A stretch of DNA of 64,000 bases, taken from the NCBI RefSeq assembly GCF_003173035.1, contig NZ_QGLE01000016.1:1-64000 (forward strand). The letters are read 5' to 3'. This DNA is from Zavarzinia aquatilis. GTDB lineage: Bacteria > Pseudomonadota > Alphaproteobacteria > Zavarziniales > Zavarziniaceae. The translations under genes were made by a program, and so were the position numbers. Numbering within the stretch: the first letter of the stretch is position 1; every line of letters starts with the position of its first letter. A model generated the notes under the pieces. It worked only from the letters and a program-made list of their open reading frames with translations. It was not told the DNA's origin and did not search any database. Positions 34,507-43,891 of this stretch are shown here, piece by piece.

Positions 34507-36339
34507 TCAGTCGTCTTCATTCTCGAGGTCGAAGATGTCGAGAATGGGGGCATCCTCGTCGTGGACCTCCTCGATCTCGGGCACATCGTCGACCGGCCCG
34601 GCGGCCTTTCGTTCGCGGATGTCGACGAGGCGGATGCCGGGAAAGGCGGCCTCGAGCGCGCGCACCGGCGCCGATCCCTTCAGCCGCTCTGCGAGGGCGT
34701 TCTTCTCCGCCCGGGCACGGTCGCCCAGGGTCTCGCCGCCCTCGTCGAAGGAGGTTTCGATGATCCAGGGCCGGCCGGTCCAGTCCTTCAGCTTGTCGGC
34801 AATCTCGCGCAGGCGGTGCTTCTGGGCGTTGGGCGACAGTCGCACCACGACCTTGCCCGGCGCGAAACTGACCGGATGCACGTCGTTCATCAGCAGGGCG
34901 TGCAGCATGATCTCGCGGCGCTGGCCGAACAGCGCCACCAGCGCCTCGAAAGTCTCGGGCTGGGGCCGCGCGTCCGGACTATCCACCTTGTTCAGATAGA
35001 CGACATTGCCTTCCGCGCTGGCGACGGGGGCCCGCCCGGGCGGGGCGGAAACCGCAACGGTCGAGACCGCCAGCGCCGTCGCGCCGCCCCCTCCGTTACC
35101 ACCACCCCCGTTACCGCCCCCCATGGGCGCGCGAGGCGCGGGGGCACCGCCGGCCCGCTCCTCCTGATATTGCTTCACGAGATCGCCCGGCGTCGGCAGA
35201 TCGGCGGCATAGGCGAGGCGGATCAGGATCATCTCGGCGGCCGAAAGCGGGCTGGGCGCCTGCCGCACCTCGCCGAGGCCCTTGAGCAGCATCTGCCAGG
35301 CCCGCGCCAGCACCGGCATCGACAGGGCGCGGGCAAGGTCGAGACCACGGGTCCGGTCATGTTCCGAAGCCGTCGCCTCGGCCGCCGCCTCGGGCACGAT
35401 CTTCAGCCGGGTCAGCCAATGGGCGAGTTCGAGCAGATCCTGCAGCACGACGGCGGGATCGGCGCCGGTATCATACTGGTCGCCGAGTTCAGCCAGCGCC
35501 GCCTTGGCGTCGCCCCGCATCACCATCTCGAACAGATCGAAGACCCGGGCCCGGTCGGCGAGGCCGAGCATGTCGCGCACCGCCATCTCGTCGACCTGGC
35601 CCGCGGCATGGGCGATCGCCTGATCGAGCAGGGACAGCGCGTCGCGCACCGAGCCTTCGGCGGCGCGGGCGATGAGGGCGAGGGCGGCATGGGCGACGCT
35701 CGCGCCTTCCTTGCGGGCGATGCCGTCGAGATGGGCGACCAGCCGGTCCTGTTCGATGCGGCGCAGGTCGAAACGCTGGCAGCGCGACAGGACGGTGACC
35801 GGCACCTTGCGGATTTCGGTCGTCGCGAAGATGAATTTCACATGGGCCGGCGGCTCTTCCAGCGTCTTCAGCAGGGCGTTGAAGGCACTCGTCGACAGCA
35901 TGTGCACTTCGTCGATGATATAGACCTTGAAGCGCGCCTGGACGGCGGCGAAGCGCACGCCCTCGATGATCTCGCGGATATCGTTGACGCCGGTGCGACT
36001 GGCGGCGTCCATTTCCTGGACGTCGATATGCCGGCTTTCGGCGATGGCGACGCAGTTCACGCATACCCCGCAGGGCTCGACCGTGGGGCCGCCCTTGCCG
36101 TCGGGGCCGATGCAGTTCAGGCCCTTGGCGATGATGCGCGCCGTCGTCGTCTTGCCGACGCCGCGCACGCCGGTCAGCATGAAGGCATGGGCGAGACGGC
36201 CGGCGGCGATGGCGTTGGTCAGGGTACGAACCATCGCCTCCTGACCGATCAGCTCGGCGAAGTTGGAGGGCCGGTATTTCCGGGCCAATACGCGGTAGGG
36301 CTCGGCCGGAGTATCGGCCGGAATCACAGGGTCCGTCAT
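34507..36339 (-). CDS. dnaX: DNA polymerase III subunit gamma/tau DnaX
   Basis: Clamp-loader ATPase of the replisome. The 610-residue protein has Walker A GVRGVGKTTTAR at residues 57-68, a cysteine-rich zinc insertion (CGVCVNC and the preceding Cys) near 85-100, Walker B YIIDEVHMLS near 137 and the sensor region FIFATTEIRKVPVTVLSRCQ. A low-complexity glycine/asparagine linker near residues 410-425 separates the clamp-loader part from the tau C-terminal domain. The protein ends in an acidic tail (EVHDEDAPILDIFDLENEDD). I saw no convincing slippery heptamer for a gamma form. First gene of the operon with ybaB and recR. Confidence 0.95.
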   Translation of the reverse strand: MTDPVIPADTPAEPYRVLARKYRPSNFAELIGQEAMVRTLTNAIAAGRLAHAFMLTGVRGVGKTTTARIIAKGLNCIGPDGKGGPTVEPCGVCVNCVAIAESRHIDVQEMDAASRTGVNDIREIIEGVRFAAVQARFKVYIIDEVHMLSTSAFNALLKTLEEPPAHVKFIFATTEIRKVPVTVLSRCQRFDLRRIEQDRLVAHLDGIARKEGASVAHAALALIARAAEGSVRDALSLLDQAIAHAAGQVDEMAVRDMLGLADRARVFDLFEMVMRGDAKAALAELGDQYDTGADPAVVLQDLLELAHWLTRLKIVPEAAAEATASEHDRTRGLDLARALSMPVLARAWQMLLKGLGEVRQAPSPLSAAEMILIRLAYAADLPTPGDLVKQYQEERAGGAPAPRAPMGGGNGGGGNGGGGATALAVSTVAVSAPPGRAPVASAEGNVVYLNKVDSPDARPQPETFEALVALFGQRREIMLHALLMNDVHPVSFAPGKVVVRLSPNAQKHRLREIADKLKDWTGRPWIIETSFDEGGETLGDRARAEKNALAERLKGSAPVRALEAAFPGIRLVDIRERKAAGPVDDVPEIEEVHDEDAPILDIFDLENEDD

Positions 36340-36390
36340 CGGGCGCGATTGTGGCCGCCGGGCGCGATCAGGGCAACAGAGGCGCGACGG

Positions 36391-36428
36391 AAAAAAGAAA
36401 AAGGCATCGCCCGTGTCGAACGATGCCT
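36391..36428 (-). terminator. Rho-independent terminator of the GSCFA gene
   Basis: On the minus strand the perfect stem AGGCATCG (36428-36421) / CGATGCCT (36409-36402), with an 11-nt loop, is followed by TTTTCTTTTTT. It lies 31 bp after the GSCFA stop and separates that gene from dnaX. Confidence 0.88.
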
Positions 36429-36459
36429 CTCTCGAACCGGCCCCGATGGGGGCGCGGGA

Positions 36460-37605
36460 CTATTTCGCCTTCGCGGCCTTGAGGGCGCGCCTTTCCGCCT
36501 TTTCTTCCCGCTCCTTGATGCGGGCGTCGCGCTCGGCGATGCGTTTCGCCTTCAAGACCTGCTTCTCCACCTGCTCGGCGGGCTTCAGTTCCTTGACCTT
36601 GCCCTTCTGGGCATGGGCGAAGGCGCGGGCTTCGCTGTCGGTGCCCTTGGTCAGCTTCTCGTCGGTCGACAGCGCGTCGGTGATGACCTCGCGCAGGCCG
36701 GCTTCATCGAAGTCGGTGGTGCAGAAATAACGCTCGAAGGCCTTCATGTTGGTGTCGATGACATGGGCGTGCGGATGCCGCATGTCCATCATGAAGGGGG
36801 TGCGGAAGCCCTGCATCACCACTTCATAGGCCGGGAAGTAGAAGAACTTCGGGTCCTTGGCCGCCGAATGCACTTCGTCGATCGCGCTGCGCAGCTTCGC
36901 CTTCGAGACCGCGTTGGCGGTGATGCAGGAAACCGGGCGGAAGGTCGCCGCGAGACCGACGGGCGAGAGGGTGAAAATAATGGCCGCGTTCGGGCGATGC
37001 TGGCGGATCAGGCTGTAGATCCGCTGCAGGCGCTCCACCGTCTCCGCGTGGGTGGCGACGCGGAACTTGTGGCGGCTGGCATCGAACTTGTCTTCGGGCA
37101 CGGCGCGCCAGAACACTTCGCCGGTCGGCTCGTCGTACCAGATTTCCGACAGGCCGAAGGTCAGGATGAAGACATCCGCTTCATCGAACAGACGCTTGGT
37201 CTCGAGCCGGACATCCTCGTCGTAGCCGTAATCCTCGGCCTTCCAGCCGTGCCACAGCTGAATGTCGGGCACGCGGTTTTCCCAGGCCCATTCGAACTGC
37301 TGCGCGATGGCGTAGACATTGACCAGACCGTCGCTGATCTTCTGGATATGCGCCTTGCCTTCGCGCTGGGTGGCGATGGCGAAGCCGAGGTTGTTCAGAT
37401 AGCGACCGATGTTGGCGGCAAAGCACGAACCGAAAGCGACGATATTGGCATCGGCGCCGATGAACCGCTCCTTCGGCATCCAGCCCTTGAGGATGAACTC
37501 CTCGACGGCGCTGGGCTCCCGCAAGGGACCGGCCTTGGGCATCAGGTTCATCACGTCGCCGCGAAAGAAAGAACTGCCCGACGGCGCTGCAGGACTGACC
37601 GACAT
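36460..37605 (-). CDS. GSCFA-domain protein
   Basis: A 381-residue protein with the GSCFA family signature IVAFGSCFAANIGRYL near residue 55. GSCFA proteins are SGNH/GDSL-hydrolase-like and may act in polysaccharide modification; the reaction is not established. Supporting segments are VFILTFGLSEIWYD near 146, IIFTLSPVGLAATFRP near 208, and MDMRHPHAHVID near 278. The C-terminus is a highly charged Lys/Arg/Glu helix (about 335-381). ATG 37605 follows GGGGGATATC; a TTG at 37617 is a weaker option. A strong terminator follows the gene. Confidence 0.8.
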   Translation of the reverse strand: MSVSPAAPSGSSFFRGDVMNLMPKAGPLREPSAVEEFILKGWMPKERFIGADANIVAFGSCFAANIGRYLNNLGFAIATQREGKAHIQKISDGLVNVYAIAQQFEWAWENRVPDIQLWHGWKAEDYGYDEDVRLETKRLFDEADVFILTFGLSEIWYDEPTGEVFWRAVPEDKFDASRHKFRVATHAETVERLQRIYSLIRQHRPNAAIIFTLSPVGLAATFRPVSCITANAVSKAKLRSAIDEVHSAAKDPKFFYFPAYEVVMQGFRTPFMMDMRHPHAHVIDTNMKAFERYFCTTDFDEAGLREVITDALSTDEKLTKGTDSEARAFAHAQKGKVKELKPAEQVEKQVLKAKRIAERDARIKEREEKAERRALKAAKAK

Positions 37606-37935
37606 GATATCCCCCAAATAGAGTTAACTGCAGTAAATATGCCTAACCAACCCGTCGACAGACGCGCGCGCGCTGGCCCGATACGGCCATGGCATCACAT
37701 CGTCGGCTGTCCCGACAAGGCTATTCCATAATTCGCCGACGTTTCAATGGTCCGGATCATGAAACCGCCATCACGGTATCGTCGCATCCCGATCGAATAC
37801 GCGGGAAACCGCTGCCGAATACTGCCGTCGTCGCGACAGCGACAAAGCCGCGTCCTGCCACGCGCGAAACTGGTCGGAAAAGCGGAGGCGGCGCGACATC
37901 GGCGGCGGAGCCACGGCGAACGACGCCGGGGCAGG

Positions 37936-38034
37936 GTGGGAGGCTGGACAACGACCCAGATCGAATTCGTTACGGCTGCTTCCTTCCGGACCTGACCGGG
38001 TTGGCGAGGGACCTGTCCACCGCCAACCTCCCGG
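37936..38034 (-). ncRNA. ffs: Bacterial SRP RNA (4.5S RNA)
   Basis: RNA scaffold of the signal recognition particle; it binds Ffh. On the minus strand the conserved tip GGTCAGGTCCGGAAGGAAGC (38000-37981) is flanked by long complementary arms. The closing helix pairs GGGAGGTTGG (38032-38023) with CCAGCCTCCC (37947-37938). The size of about 97 nt fits the short bacterial form, and its position near dnaX is common. A good promoter lies immediately upstream. Confidence 0.95.
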
Positions 38035-38038
38035 CCCC

Positions 38039-38067
38039 TATATCGTCCAGTTGCGACCGTTCGGCAA
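38039..38067 (-). promoter_or_regulatory. Promoter of the SRP RNA gene
   Basis: On the minus strand TTGCCG (38067-38062), a 17-bp spacer and GATATA (38044-38039). Initiation about 7 bp on gives a 5' end at about 38032, exactly at the start of the SRP RNA closing helix. Confidence 0.75.
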
Positions 38068-38174
38068 GAGGTTTGCGCGAAATTCCCCCACGCCACGCTC
38101 ACGCCCTTGATTCCGCAGTGCATTTGGTTGGGTTCCCGATGGACGGCGGCGGCTCTATTGGTGACAGTTGCGCC

Positions 38175-38765
38175 ATGAAACGGAAGCGCGGCCCGCTCGG
38201 ACTCCGAACGGCGGTGGCATTGGCCCTCGCCCTTGGCGGATTCTTGCCTGCCGCCGCCTTTGCCGCCGACCCGGGCGATCCCGCCCCCTGCCGCCGCCTG
38301 ATCAAGGAAAAATGGGAGATGTCCCGCCCGCTCGACCTCGAGGGATGCCTCGACCGGCTGGCCGGCTCGCCCTCGCCTTACGATCCGAACGGCTACAAGC
38401 TGGCGCTGTGGGGCGACGTGCTGCTGGCGACCGACGGCACCGCGCTTTACCAGTCGGCCGATGCCGGCCTGTCGTGGTCCGTGGCGCGTCAGCCAGCGGA
38501 TGTCACCCGCGCCGCCCTGACCTTCGCGCCCAGCGATCCGCCGCCCCTCGCGCCCGAGACCCCGGCCCCCGCCGAGGCAGCCTCGGGCACCACCGCCGAC
38601 GCGGCCTCGGCGGCGCGCTATCGCATGTGGCTGGCCCTCGCCCGGCGCTGCGAACCCGCCCTGCCCGACGAGGGCGCTTCCCTGCGCGACCTGCAGTTCA
38701 AGGCTTCCGAATGCGAACGCCGCTTGCGTCTGCCGCCGGGTAATGTATCGACGTCGCAGAACTGA
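38175..38765 (+). CDS. Secreted hypothetical protein
   Basis: A 196-residue protein of unknown family. A signal peptide is clear: the basic start MKRKRGPLGLRTA, a hydrophobic core, and an AFAADP cleavage region near residue 34. The mature protein has four or more cysteines (CRRLIKEKWE, EGCLDRL, RRCEPAL, SECERRLRL), a segment LYQSADAGLSWSVARQP reminiscent of a single BNR/propeller repeat, and a proline/alanine-rich linker. It is probably periplasmic. It overlaps a possible earlier nudC start by 23 bp. No function is assigned. Confidence 0.6.
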   Translation: MKRKRGPLGLRTAVALALALGGFLPAAAFAADPGDPAPCRRLIKEKWEMSRPLDLEGCLDRLAGSPSPYDPNGYKLALWGDVLLATDGTALYQSADAGLSWSVARQPADVTRAALTFAPSDPPPLAPETPAPAEAASGTTADAASAARYRMWLALARRCEPALPDEGASLRDLQFKASECERRLRLPPGNVSTSQN

Positions 38766-38802
38766 CGAAGACGCCGGCAAGGCGGCGGGGAGCGTTTGCA
38801 TC

Positions 38803-39741
38803 ATGTTGGAACCGAGTGCCGCGACCACCTTCGCCGGCAGCCCGCTCGATCGCGCCTCGCATCGGCGCAAGGACGAGGCCTGGCTGGCCGCCCGGCTGAA
38901 GGCCGACGACAGCCTGATCCTGCCGCTGTGGCGCACCCGCCCCTTCGTCGTCGAGGAGGGCGGACAGAGCCTGCTCGGCCTGTTGCGACCGGGCATGATC
39001 GACGCGCTGGTGGCCGCCGCGCCACCGCCGGTTTTCCTTGGCATGGAGCGGGACGCCGCGGTCTTCGCCGTCGACCTGTCGGCCGGGCCGGACCCGGCGC
39101 GGGGCGGCGTGCTGGCCGGTTTTGGCCGCTTCCAGGACTTACGCGCGGCGGCCATGAGCCTGCCTCACGGTGATTGCGCGATCGCAGCCCAGGCCAAGGC
39201 GATTCTCGACTGGCACGACCGCCATCGTTTCTGCGCCCAATGCGGCGCCCCGTCCCGGCCGGAAAGCGCCGGCTGGTCGCGCCGCTGCGCCAATGCGGAT
39301 TGCGGGGCGGAACATTTCCCGCGGACCGATCCCGTGGTGATCATGCTGGCGACACGAGGCGACCGCTGCCTGCTCGGCCGCCAGCCCAAATTCCCGTCCG
39401 GTTTCTATTCCGCCCTCGCCGGCTTCGTCGAACCGGGCGAATCCATCGAGGAGGCCGTGCGCCGCGAGGTGATGGAGGAAGCCGGCGTGACGGTCGGCAC
39501 CGTCACCTATTTCGCGGCCCAGCCCTGGCCCTTTCCCTCGTCCCTGATGATCGGCTGCTTCGCCGAGGCGACGAGCGAGTCGATCACCATCGACGGCGAC
39601 GAACTGGACGACGCCCGCTGGTTCGACCGATCGACCATCGCCGCCGCGCTGGACGGCCGGGTACCCGACCTCGTCATGCCGCCGCCGCTGGCGATCGCCC
39701 ATCACCTGGTGAAGGCCTGGGTTTCGCGCGCGGCGGGCTGA
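38803..39741 (+). CDS. nudC: NADH pyrophosphatase NudC
   Basis: Nudix hydrolase that splits NADH (and decaps NAD-capped RNA in studied homologues) to nicotinamide mononucleotide and AMP. The 312-residue protein has an N-terminal NudC domain, the zinc ribbon CAQCG...CANADC near residues 144-167, the Nudix box GFVEPGESIEEAVRREVMEE near 207-226, and the NudC-specific signature AQPWPFPSSLM near 243. I prefer ATG 38803. ATG 38743 would add 20 residues and overlap the upstream gene. Confidence 0.92.
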   Translation: MLEPSAATTFAGSPLDRASHRRKDEAWLAARLKADDSLILPLWRTRPFVVEEGGQSLLGLLRPGMIDALVAAAPPPVFLGMERDAAVFAVDLSAGPDPARGGVLAGFGRFQDLRAAAMSLPHGDCAIAAQAKAILDWHDRHRFCAQCGAPSRPESAGWSRRCANADCGAEHFPRTDPVVIMLATRGDRCLLGRQPKFPSGFYSALAGFVEPGESIEEAVRREVMEEAGVTVGTVTYFAAQPWPFPSSLMIGCFAEATSESITIDGDELDDARWFDRSTIAAALDGRVPDLVMPPPLAIAHHLVKAWVSRAAG

Positions 39742-39767
39742 GGCCGCGCGCGTGTCTTCCGGCACCG

Positions 39768-41312
39768 TCACGTCAGGATGAAGTCGCTGGCGGCGAGGGT
39801 GATCTTGCCGGCGAGGGTGATCACCATGTCGGCGGCCTTGTCGCCGTCCTCGTCGGCATAGATCGTGGTCGTCGTGCTGGCCCGGACATAGCGGATTTCG
39901 CCCGCCACGCCGGTGAAGGCCGCGGTGCCGATGAAACTGTGCACGTCCTCGAAGTCCAGCCAGATCTTGTCGCCCTGGCTCTTGCTGAAATCGGTGATCG
40001 TGTCGGTCGCCTTGGCCGTGCTTTCGTCGTACCACCAGTAGTGGAACAAATCCGCCCCGGCGCCGCCCGTCAGCGTGTCGGCACCGGCGCCGCCCCGGAT
40101 GTCGTCGGCCCCGGTGCCGCCGATCAGCGTGTCCTTGCCGGCGCCGCCCTCGCCATAGCTATAACCATAGTCGATGCTGGCATCGGGCGTGTAATCGGCG
40201 AAACGGATGGTGTCGTTGCCATTGCCGCCCTGAACCCAGAAGTAATAGGACTTCACGCCCGTGGCATTGAAGGTATTGCCGAGGTCGGAAAGCACGAAAT
40301 CCGCGTCGAGGGCCGACGCGGCCGTGACGTCGACCGTGCCGCCGTCGACGATATGAATCTGGAACCCGCCGATATAGTCGAGGCCGACGAGCTGCGCGCC
40401 CTTCACATAGGCATCGTAGAAGCGGGAATCGAGAGACTCGATGCCTTTCAGCGTCACGCCGCTGATGTCGATGGGACCGCCCATCTTGACGTCGTTATAG
40501 CCGCCACGAAGCGGCGAATCGAGGAGCAGCACATCGTAACCCGCGCCCCCATCGTAGGTTTCCCCGGCCACGACCTCGGTCGGCAGGATGATGCGCAACT
40601 CGTCGTCGCCATTGCCGCCTTTCAGCGAATCCTTGCCGAGGCCGCCCACCAGCAGGTCATTGCCGTCCCCGCCATTGATCACATTGGCGCCGTCGTTGCC
40701 GACGATCTGGTTGTTCAGCGCATTGCCCGTGCCGTTGATCTTGGCCGTGCCCATCAGGAAGAGATGCTCGACATTGGCCGACAGCGTGTAGGTGGCCGTG
40801 GCATAGACCACGTCACGATTGGACGCCCCCTCGGCCTCGACGATCTTGTCGTTGGTCGAATCGACGTAATAGACGTCGTTGCCGTTGCCCCCTTCCATCA
40901 CGTCGTCGCCGGTGCCGCCGTCGAGGATGTCGCGGCCGGAGCCACCATAGAGCTTGTCGTTGCCATCCCCGCCGATCAGCCAGTCGTCACCGCGCCCGCC
41001 GCTCAGACTGTTGACCCCGCTGTTGCCGAAGATCGTGTTGTTGCCGTCGTTGCCCGTGCCGTTGATCGCGGCGGTCCCCGTCAATTCAAGGAACTCCACA
41101 TCCGCGGGCAGCTTGTAGGTGACCGAGGACTTCACCCTGTCGGTGCCCGCGCCCGGCTCTTCGATCACGACGTCGCCGGTGGAATCGACGATATAGACAT
41201 CGTTGCCGGCGAGACCGCTCATCGTGTCCTTGCCGGTCTTGCCGTCGATCACGTCATCCGCGCTCGTCCCGGTCAGGGTATCGTTGCCTGTCGTCCCGTT
41301 CACCGCCGCCAT
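39768..41312 (-). CDS. RTX-type calcium-binding secreted protein
   Basis: A 514-residue acidic protein with hemolysin-type nonapeptide repeats (GGxGxDxLx). They occur in clusters around residues 5-45, 105-165, 215-245 and 395-440, for example [20 protein letters not shown]. Three [25 protein letters not shown]-type spacers alternate with them. There is no N-terminal signal peptide, consistent with type I secretion through a C-terminal signal. Calcium should bind the repeats outside the cell. No enzymatic domain was recognised. No type I exporter genes are in the window. Confidence 0.85.
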   Translation of the reverse strand: MAAVNGTTGNDTLTGTSADDVIDGKTGKDTMSGLAGNDVYIVDSTGDVVIEEPGAGTDRVKSSVTYKLPADVEFLELTGTAAINGTGNDGNNTIFGNSGVNSLSGGRGDDWLIGGDGNDKLYGGSGRDILDGGTGDDVMEGGNGNDVYYVDSTNDKIVEAEGASNRDVVYATATYTLSANVEHLFLMGTAKINGTGNALNNQIVGNDGANVINGGDGNDLLVGGLGKDSLKGGNGDDELRIILPTEVVAGETYDGGAGYDVLLLDSPLRGGYNDVKMGGPIDISGVTLKGIESLDSRFYDAYVKGAQLVGLDYIGGFQIHIVDGGTVDVTAASALDADFVLSDLGNTFNATGVKSYYFWVQGGNGNDTIRFADYTPDASIDYGYSYGEGGAGKDTLIGGTGADDIRGGAGADTLTGGAGADLFHYWWYDESTAKATDTITDFSKSQGDKIWLDFEDVHSFIGTAAFTGVAGEIRYVRASTTTTIYADEDGDKAADMVITLAGKITLAASDFILT

Positions 41313-41358
41313 GTAACCAGCCCCCTCTCGCCCCGAACAATACGGCGATGGTAGCTGC

Positions 41359-41381
41359 GGGGGACGCCGTTGCCGTCCCCC
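41359..41381. other. Stem-loop between lpoA-like gene and RTX gene
   Basis: Perfect 8-bp GC-rich stem GGGGGACG / CGTCCCCC with a 7-nt loop, 22 bp after the lpoA-like stop and 46 bp before the RTX start on the minus strand. There is no T-tract on either side, so it is not a canonical terminator. It may stabilise or attenuate transcript ends. Confidence 0.4.
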
Positions 41382-41402
41382 GAACGGGTGAAGTCACAAA
41401 AA

Positions 41403-42617
41403 TCAGAAGCCCTGGCCGGCGAAGGTATCGGGGGCGGGGCGAATCACCCGGGGGCCGCTGCCGGTCACTTCCATGATGGCGAGACCGTGCTGGGGCGTGC
41501 CGTCGGCGCGGAAGCGGAACAGGCCGTCGACCCCGGCGAAACCGTCGGGCGAGGCAAGACCGCGCGCCGAATCGGTGAATCCGCCCGGCTGGCGCGCCAG
41601 CAGCACGGCAAGGGTCATGGCGTCATAGGCCTGGGCCGCGATGCGCGGCGGGCGGTCGCCGAAGGTGCCCTGATAATGAGCGGCGAAACGCTCGAACCGG
41701 TCGGGTGCCGGACCGGCGAACCAGCCGCCGAGGGTCAGGGGATCGCTGCCGAGGTCGGAGCCCGACCACTGGTCGGTGCCAAGCAGCCGGACCGAGCGGC
41801 CATCGAAGCCGAGCCCGGCGAGGGTCGCCGTCACCTGACGGAGCGCGGCGCCGCCCTCGGGCACCAGGATGGCGTCGACCGGCATCCGCCCGTCCGGCCC
41901 GGGGGTGACCAGGGCGCGCAGCATCTCGCTCGGCTGCAGGCTGCCCGAGCGATAGCGTTCGGTATAGACGACGGTGCCGCCATTGGCGCCGACCGCGAGA
42001 TCGAAGGCGGCGGCGGCGACATCGCCGTAAGCCCCCGTCGGCAGCAGGGCGGCGAAGCGGGTCATGCCCGCGCCGGCAGCATAGGAGACGACGGCCGCGA
42101 CCTGTTCCTCGGGCATGAAGCCCATCAGATAGACGCCATTGCCCGCCGCGCTGCGGTCGGTGGAAAAGCCGAGCATGGTCACGCCCCGGCGCCGCGCCTC
42201 GCCCGCCGCCGCCTTGACCGAGGTCGCGCCGAGCGGCCCGATGACGAGGCCGGCGCCATTGCCGAGGACATTCTGCGTCGCGCCGACCGCCGTCGCCGCC
42301 GAGGCGCCGGCATCGGCCTGCAGCAATTCGATATCGGGCGCGTTCAGGTCGAACAGCGCCAGCTGGGCGGCGTTCTGCAGGGCCTGACCGACCGCGGCGG
42401 CCTGCCCGGTGGCCGGCAGCACGACGCCGATCTGAATGCCGCGCGGCTGCACGGGCGCGATGGGGGCGGCCGTGATGGGTGACGGCGGCGGCGCGCCCGC
42501 GCTACTATTGCCGCCGGAACCGGTACATGCGGCCAGGACGAGGCCGGCGAGGGCGAAGACGGATGAACGGAACAGAGGCCAGCGGAACCCCGCAGCCGTC
42601 TTTGCCAGAGGATGCAC
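41403..42617 (-). CDS. LpoA/LppC-like penicillin-binding protein activator lipoprotein
   Basis: A 404-residue lipoprotein with a signal peptide and lipobox LVLAAC near residue 31, so it is lipidated and probably outer-membrane anchored. The rest has a type I periplasmic-binding fold (IQIGVVLPATGQAAAVGQAL, LVIGPLGATSVKAAAGEARR, IAAQAYDAMTLAVLLA), as in the C-terminal domain of LpoA, which activates a penicillin-binding protein. It lacks the N-terminal TPR domain of the E. coli protein. It is divergent from rsmI with a 55-bp overlap of the 5' ends; the lpoA-rsmI-yraN neighbourhood supports the call. Confidence 0.83.
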   Translation of the reverse strand: MHPLAKTAAGFRWPLFRSSVFALAGLVLAACTGSGGNSSAGAPPPSPITAAPIAPVQPRGIQIGVVLPATGQAAAVGQALQNAAQLALFDLNAPDIELLQADAGASAATAVGATQNVLGNGAGLVIGPLGATSVKAAAGEARRRGVTMLGFSTDRSAAGNGVYLMGFMPEEQVAAVVSYAAGAGMTRFAALLPTGAYGDVAAAAFDLAVGANGGTVVYTERYRSGSLQPSEMLRALVTPGPDGRMPVDAILVPEGGAALRQVTATLAGLGFDGRSVRLLGTDQWSGSDLGSDPLTLGGWFAGPAPDRFERFAAHYQGTFGDRPPRIAAQAYDAMTLAVLLARQPGGFTDSARGLASPDGFAGVDGLFRFRADGTPQHGLAIMEVTGSGPRVIRPAPDTFAGQGF

Positions 42618-43516
42618 CGGACCTTACTCCCGCGTTCGAGCCAGACGGCGGCCAAGGTAGCGGCGGCGGGCGGCCAAGTAAACCGCGCCCCGGCCTGCAT
42701 CTGGTCGCGACCCCCATCGGCAACGCCCGCGACATCACCTTGCGCGCGCTCGATACCCTGCGGGGCGCCGATCTCGTGCTGTGCGAGGATACGCGCGTCA
42801 CCAGCCGCCTGATGCAGATCCATGGCCTGCACAAGCCGCTGATGCCATATCACGACCACAACGCGGCGAAAGTGCGGCCCGAGGTGATGGCGCGGCTGGC
42901 GCAGGGCGCGGTGATCGCCCTCGTTTCCGACGCCGGCACTCCCCTTGTCTCCGATCCGGGTTATCGCCTCGTCGTCGACGCGGTGGCGGCCGGCATCCCT
43001 GTCACCACCCTGCCCGGCGCCTCGTCGGTGCTGGCGGCCCTGACCCTCGCCGCGCTGCCGACCGACCGTTTCCTCTTCGCCGGTTTCCTGCCGCCGAAAA
43101 GCGCCGCCCGGCGCGAGACCCTGCAGGAACTGGCCGGGGTGCGCAGCAGCCTCGTCTTTCTCGAATCGGCGCAGCGCCTCGACGACATGCTGGCGGATGC
43201 CGCCGCCGTGCTCGGTCCCCGGCCCGCCGCGGTCGCCCGCGAGCTGACCAAATTGTTCGAGGAGGTGCGACGCGACACGCTCGACACGCTCGCCGCCCAT
43301 TACCGCGAGGCCGGCCCGCCCAAGGGCGAGGTCGTCGTGGTGATCGGACCGCCGCTTGAGACCGCGACGCCCGATGCCGCCGACCTCGACACCGCGCTGC
43401 GCGCCGAACTCGCCCATGCCGGGCCATCGGCCGCCGCCGCCAAGGTCGCCGCCGCCTTCGGCCTGCCCAGGCGCGACGTCTATGCCCGCGCCCTCGCCCT
43501 GAAGGAGGCGCCTTGA
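42563..43516 (+). CDS. rsmI: 16S rRNA (cytidine-2'-O-)-methyltransferase RsmI
   Basis: Methylates the 2'-hydroxyl of C1402 in 16S rRNA with SAM. The 317-residue protein has the family motifs LVATPIGNARDITLRALDTL near residue 48, CEDTRVTSRLM, LVSDAGTPLVSDPGYRLV near 114, TLPGASSVLAAL near 140 and FAGFLPPKS. About 45 extra residues rich in Gly/Pro precede the core. No better start codon is visible, so ATG 42563 is used. It overlaps the divergent lipoprotein gene by 55 bp and yraN by 4 bp. Confidence 0.92.
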   Translation: MNGTEASGTPQPSLPEDAPDLTPAFEPDGGQGSGGGRPSKPRPGLHLVATPIGNARDITLRALDTLRGADLVLCEDTRVTSRLMQIHGLHKPLMPYHDHNAAKVRPEVMARLAQGAVIALVSDAGTPLVSDPGYRLVVDAVAAGIPVTTLPGASSVLAALTLAALPTDRFLFAGFLPPKSAARRETLQELAGVRSSLVFLESAQRLDDMLADAAAVLGPRPAAVARELTKLFEEVRRDTLDTLAAHYREAGPPKGEVVVVIGPPLETATPDAADLDTALRAELAHAGPSAAAAKVAAAFGLPRRDVYARALALKEAP

Positions 43517-43875
43517 GCGAGGCGAAGCGCCGGGCCCAGCGCCACGGCCGCTGGGCCGAGACCGCGGCCGGCCTGCTGCTGCTCGCCAAGGGCTATCGCA
43601 TCCTCGAGCGGGACTGGCGCTGCAAGGCGGGGGAGATCGACCTGATCGCGCGCCGGCGCCACATCCTCGCCTTCATCGAGGTCAAGCATCGCCCCAGCAT
43701 CGACGCCGCAGGCGATTCGATCGGGGTCCGCCAGCAGGCGCGCATCGCCCGGGCAGCCACCGTCTATCTGCGGCAGCGGCCGGCGCTGGCCGGCCTCGAC
43801 CTGCGCTTCGATGCGATCCTTGTGGTGCCCTGGCGCCTGCCCGCCCATATTAGGGGCGCGTGGCGAATCGACTGA
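43513..43875 (+). CDS. YraN-family endonuclease-like protein
   Basis: A 120-residue protein of the YraN (UPF0102) family, predicted to have the restriction-endonuclease fold. It has RHGRWAETAAGLLLLAKGY near residue 10, and the catalytic-type acidic/lysine signature GEIDLIARRR...FIEVKHR near residues 37-57. The cellular role is unknown. The start is TTG at 43513, overlapping the rsmI stop (TTGA), so translation is likely coupled. Confidence 0.88.
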   Translation: MSEAKRRAQRHGRWAETAAGLLLLAKGYRILERDWRCKAGEIDLIARRRHILAFIEVKHRPSIDAAGDSIGVRQQARIARAATVYLRQRPALAGLDLRFDAILVVPWRLPAHIRGAWRID

Positions 43876-43891
43876 CGCAACGGGAAGAGTA

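Noticed and set aside
34900-35200. Possible dnaX programmed frameshift site for a gamma subunit
   Set aside because: No A-rich slippery heptamer with a following stop was seen in the linker region.
37695-39155. 486-residue minus-strand open frame
   Set aside because: It runs across the SRP RNA, the secreted-protein gene and nudC in antisense; low-complexity product.
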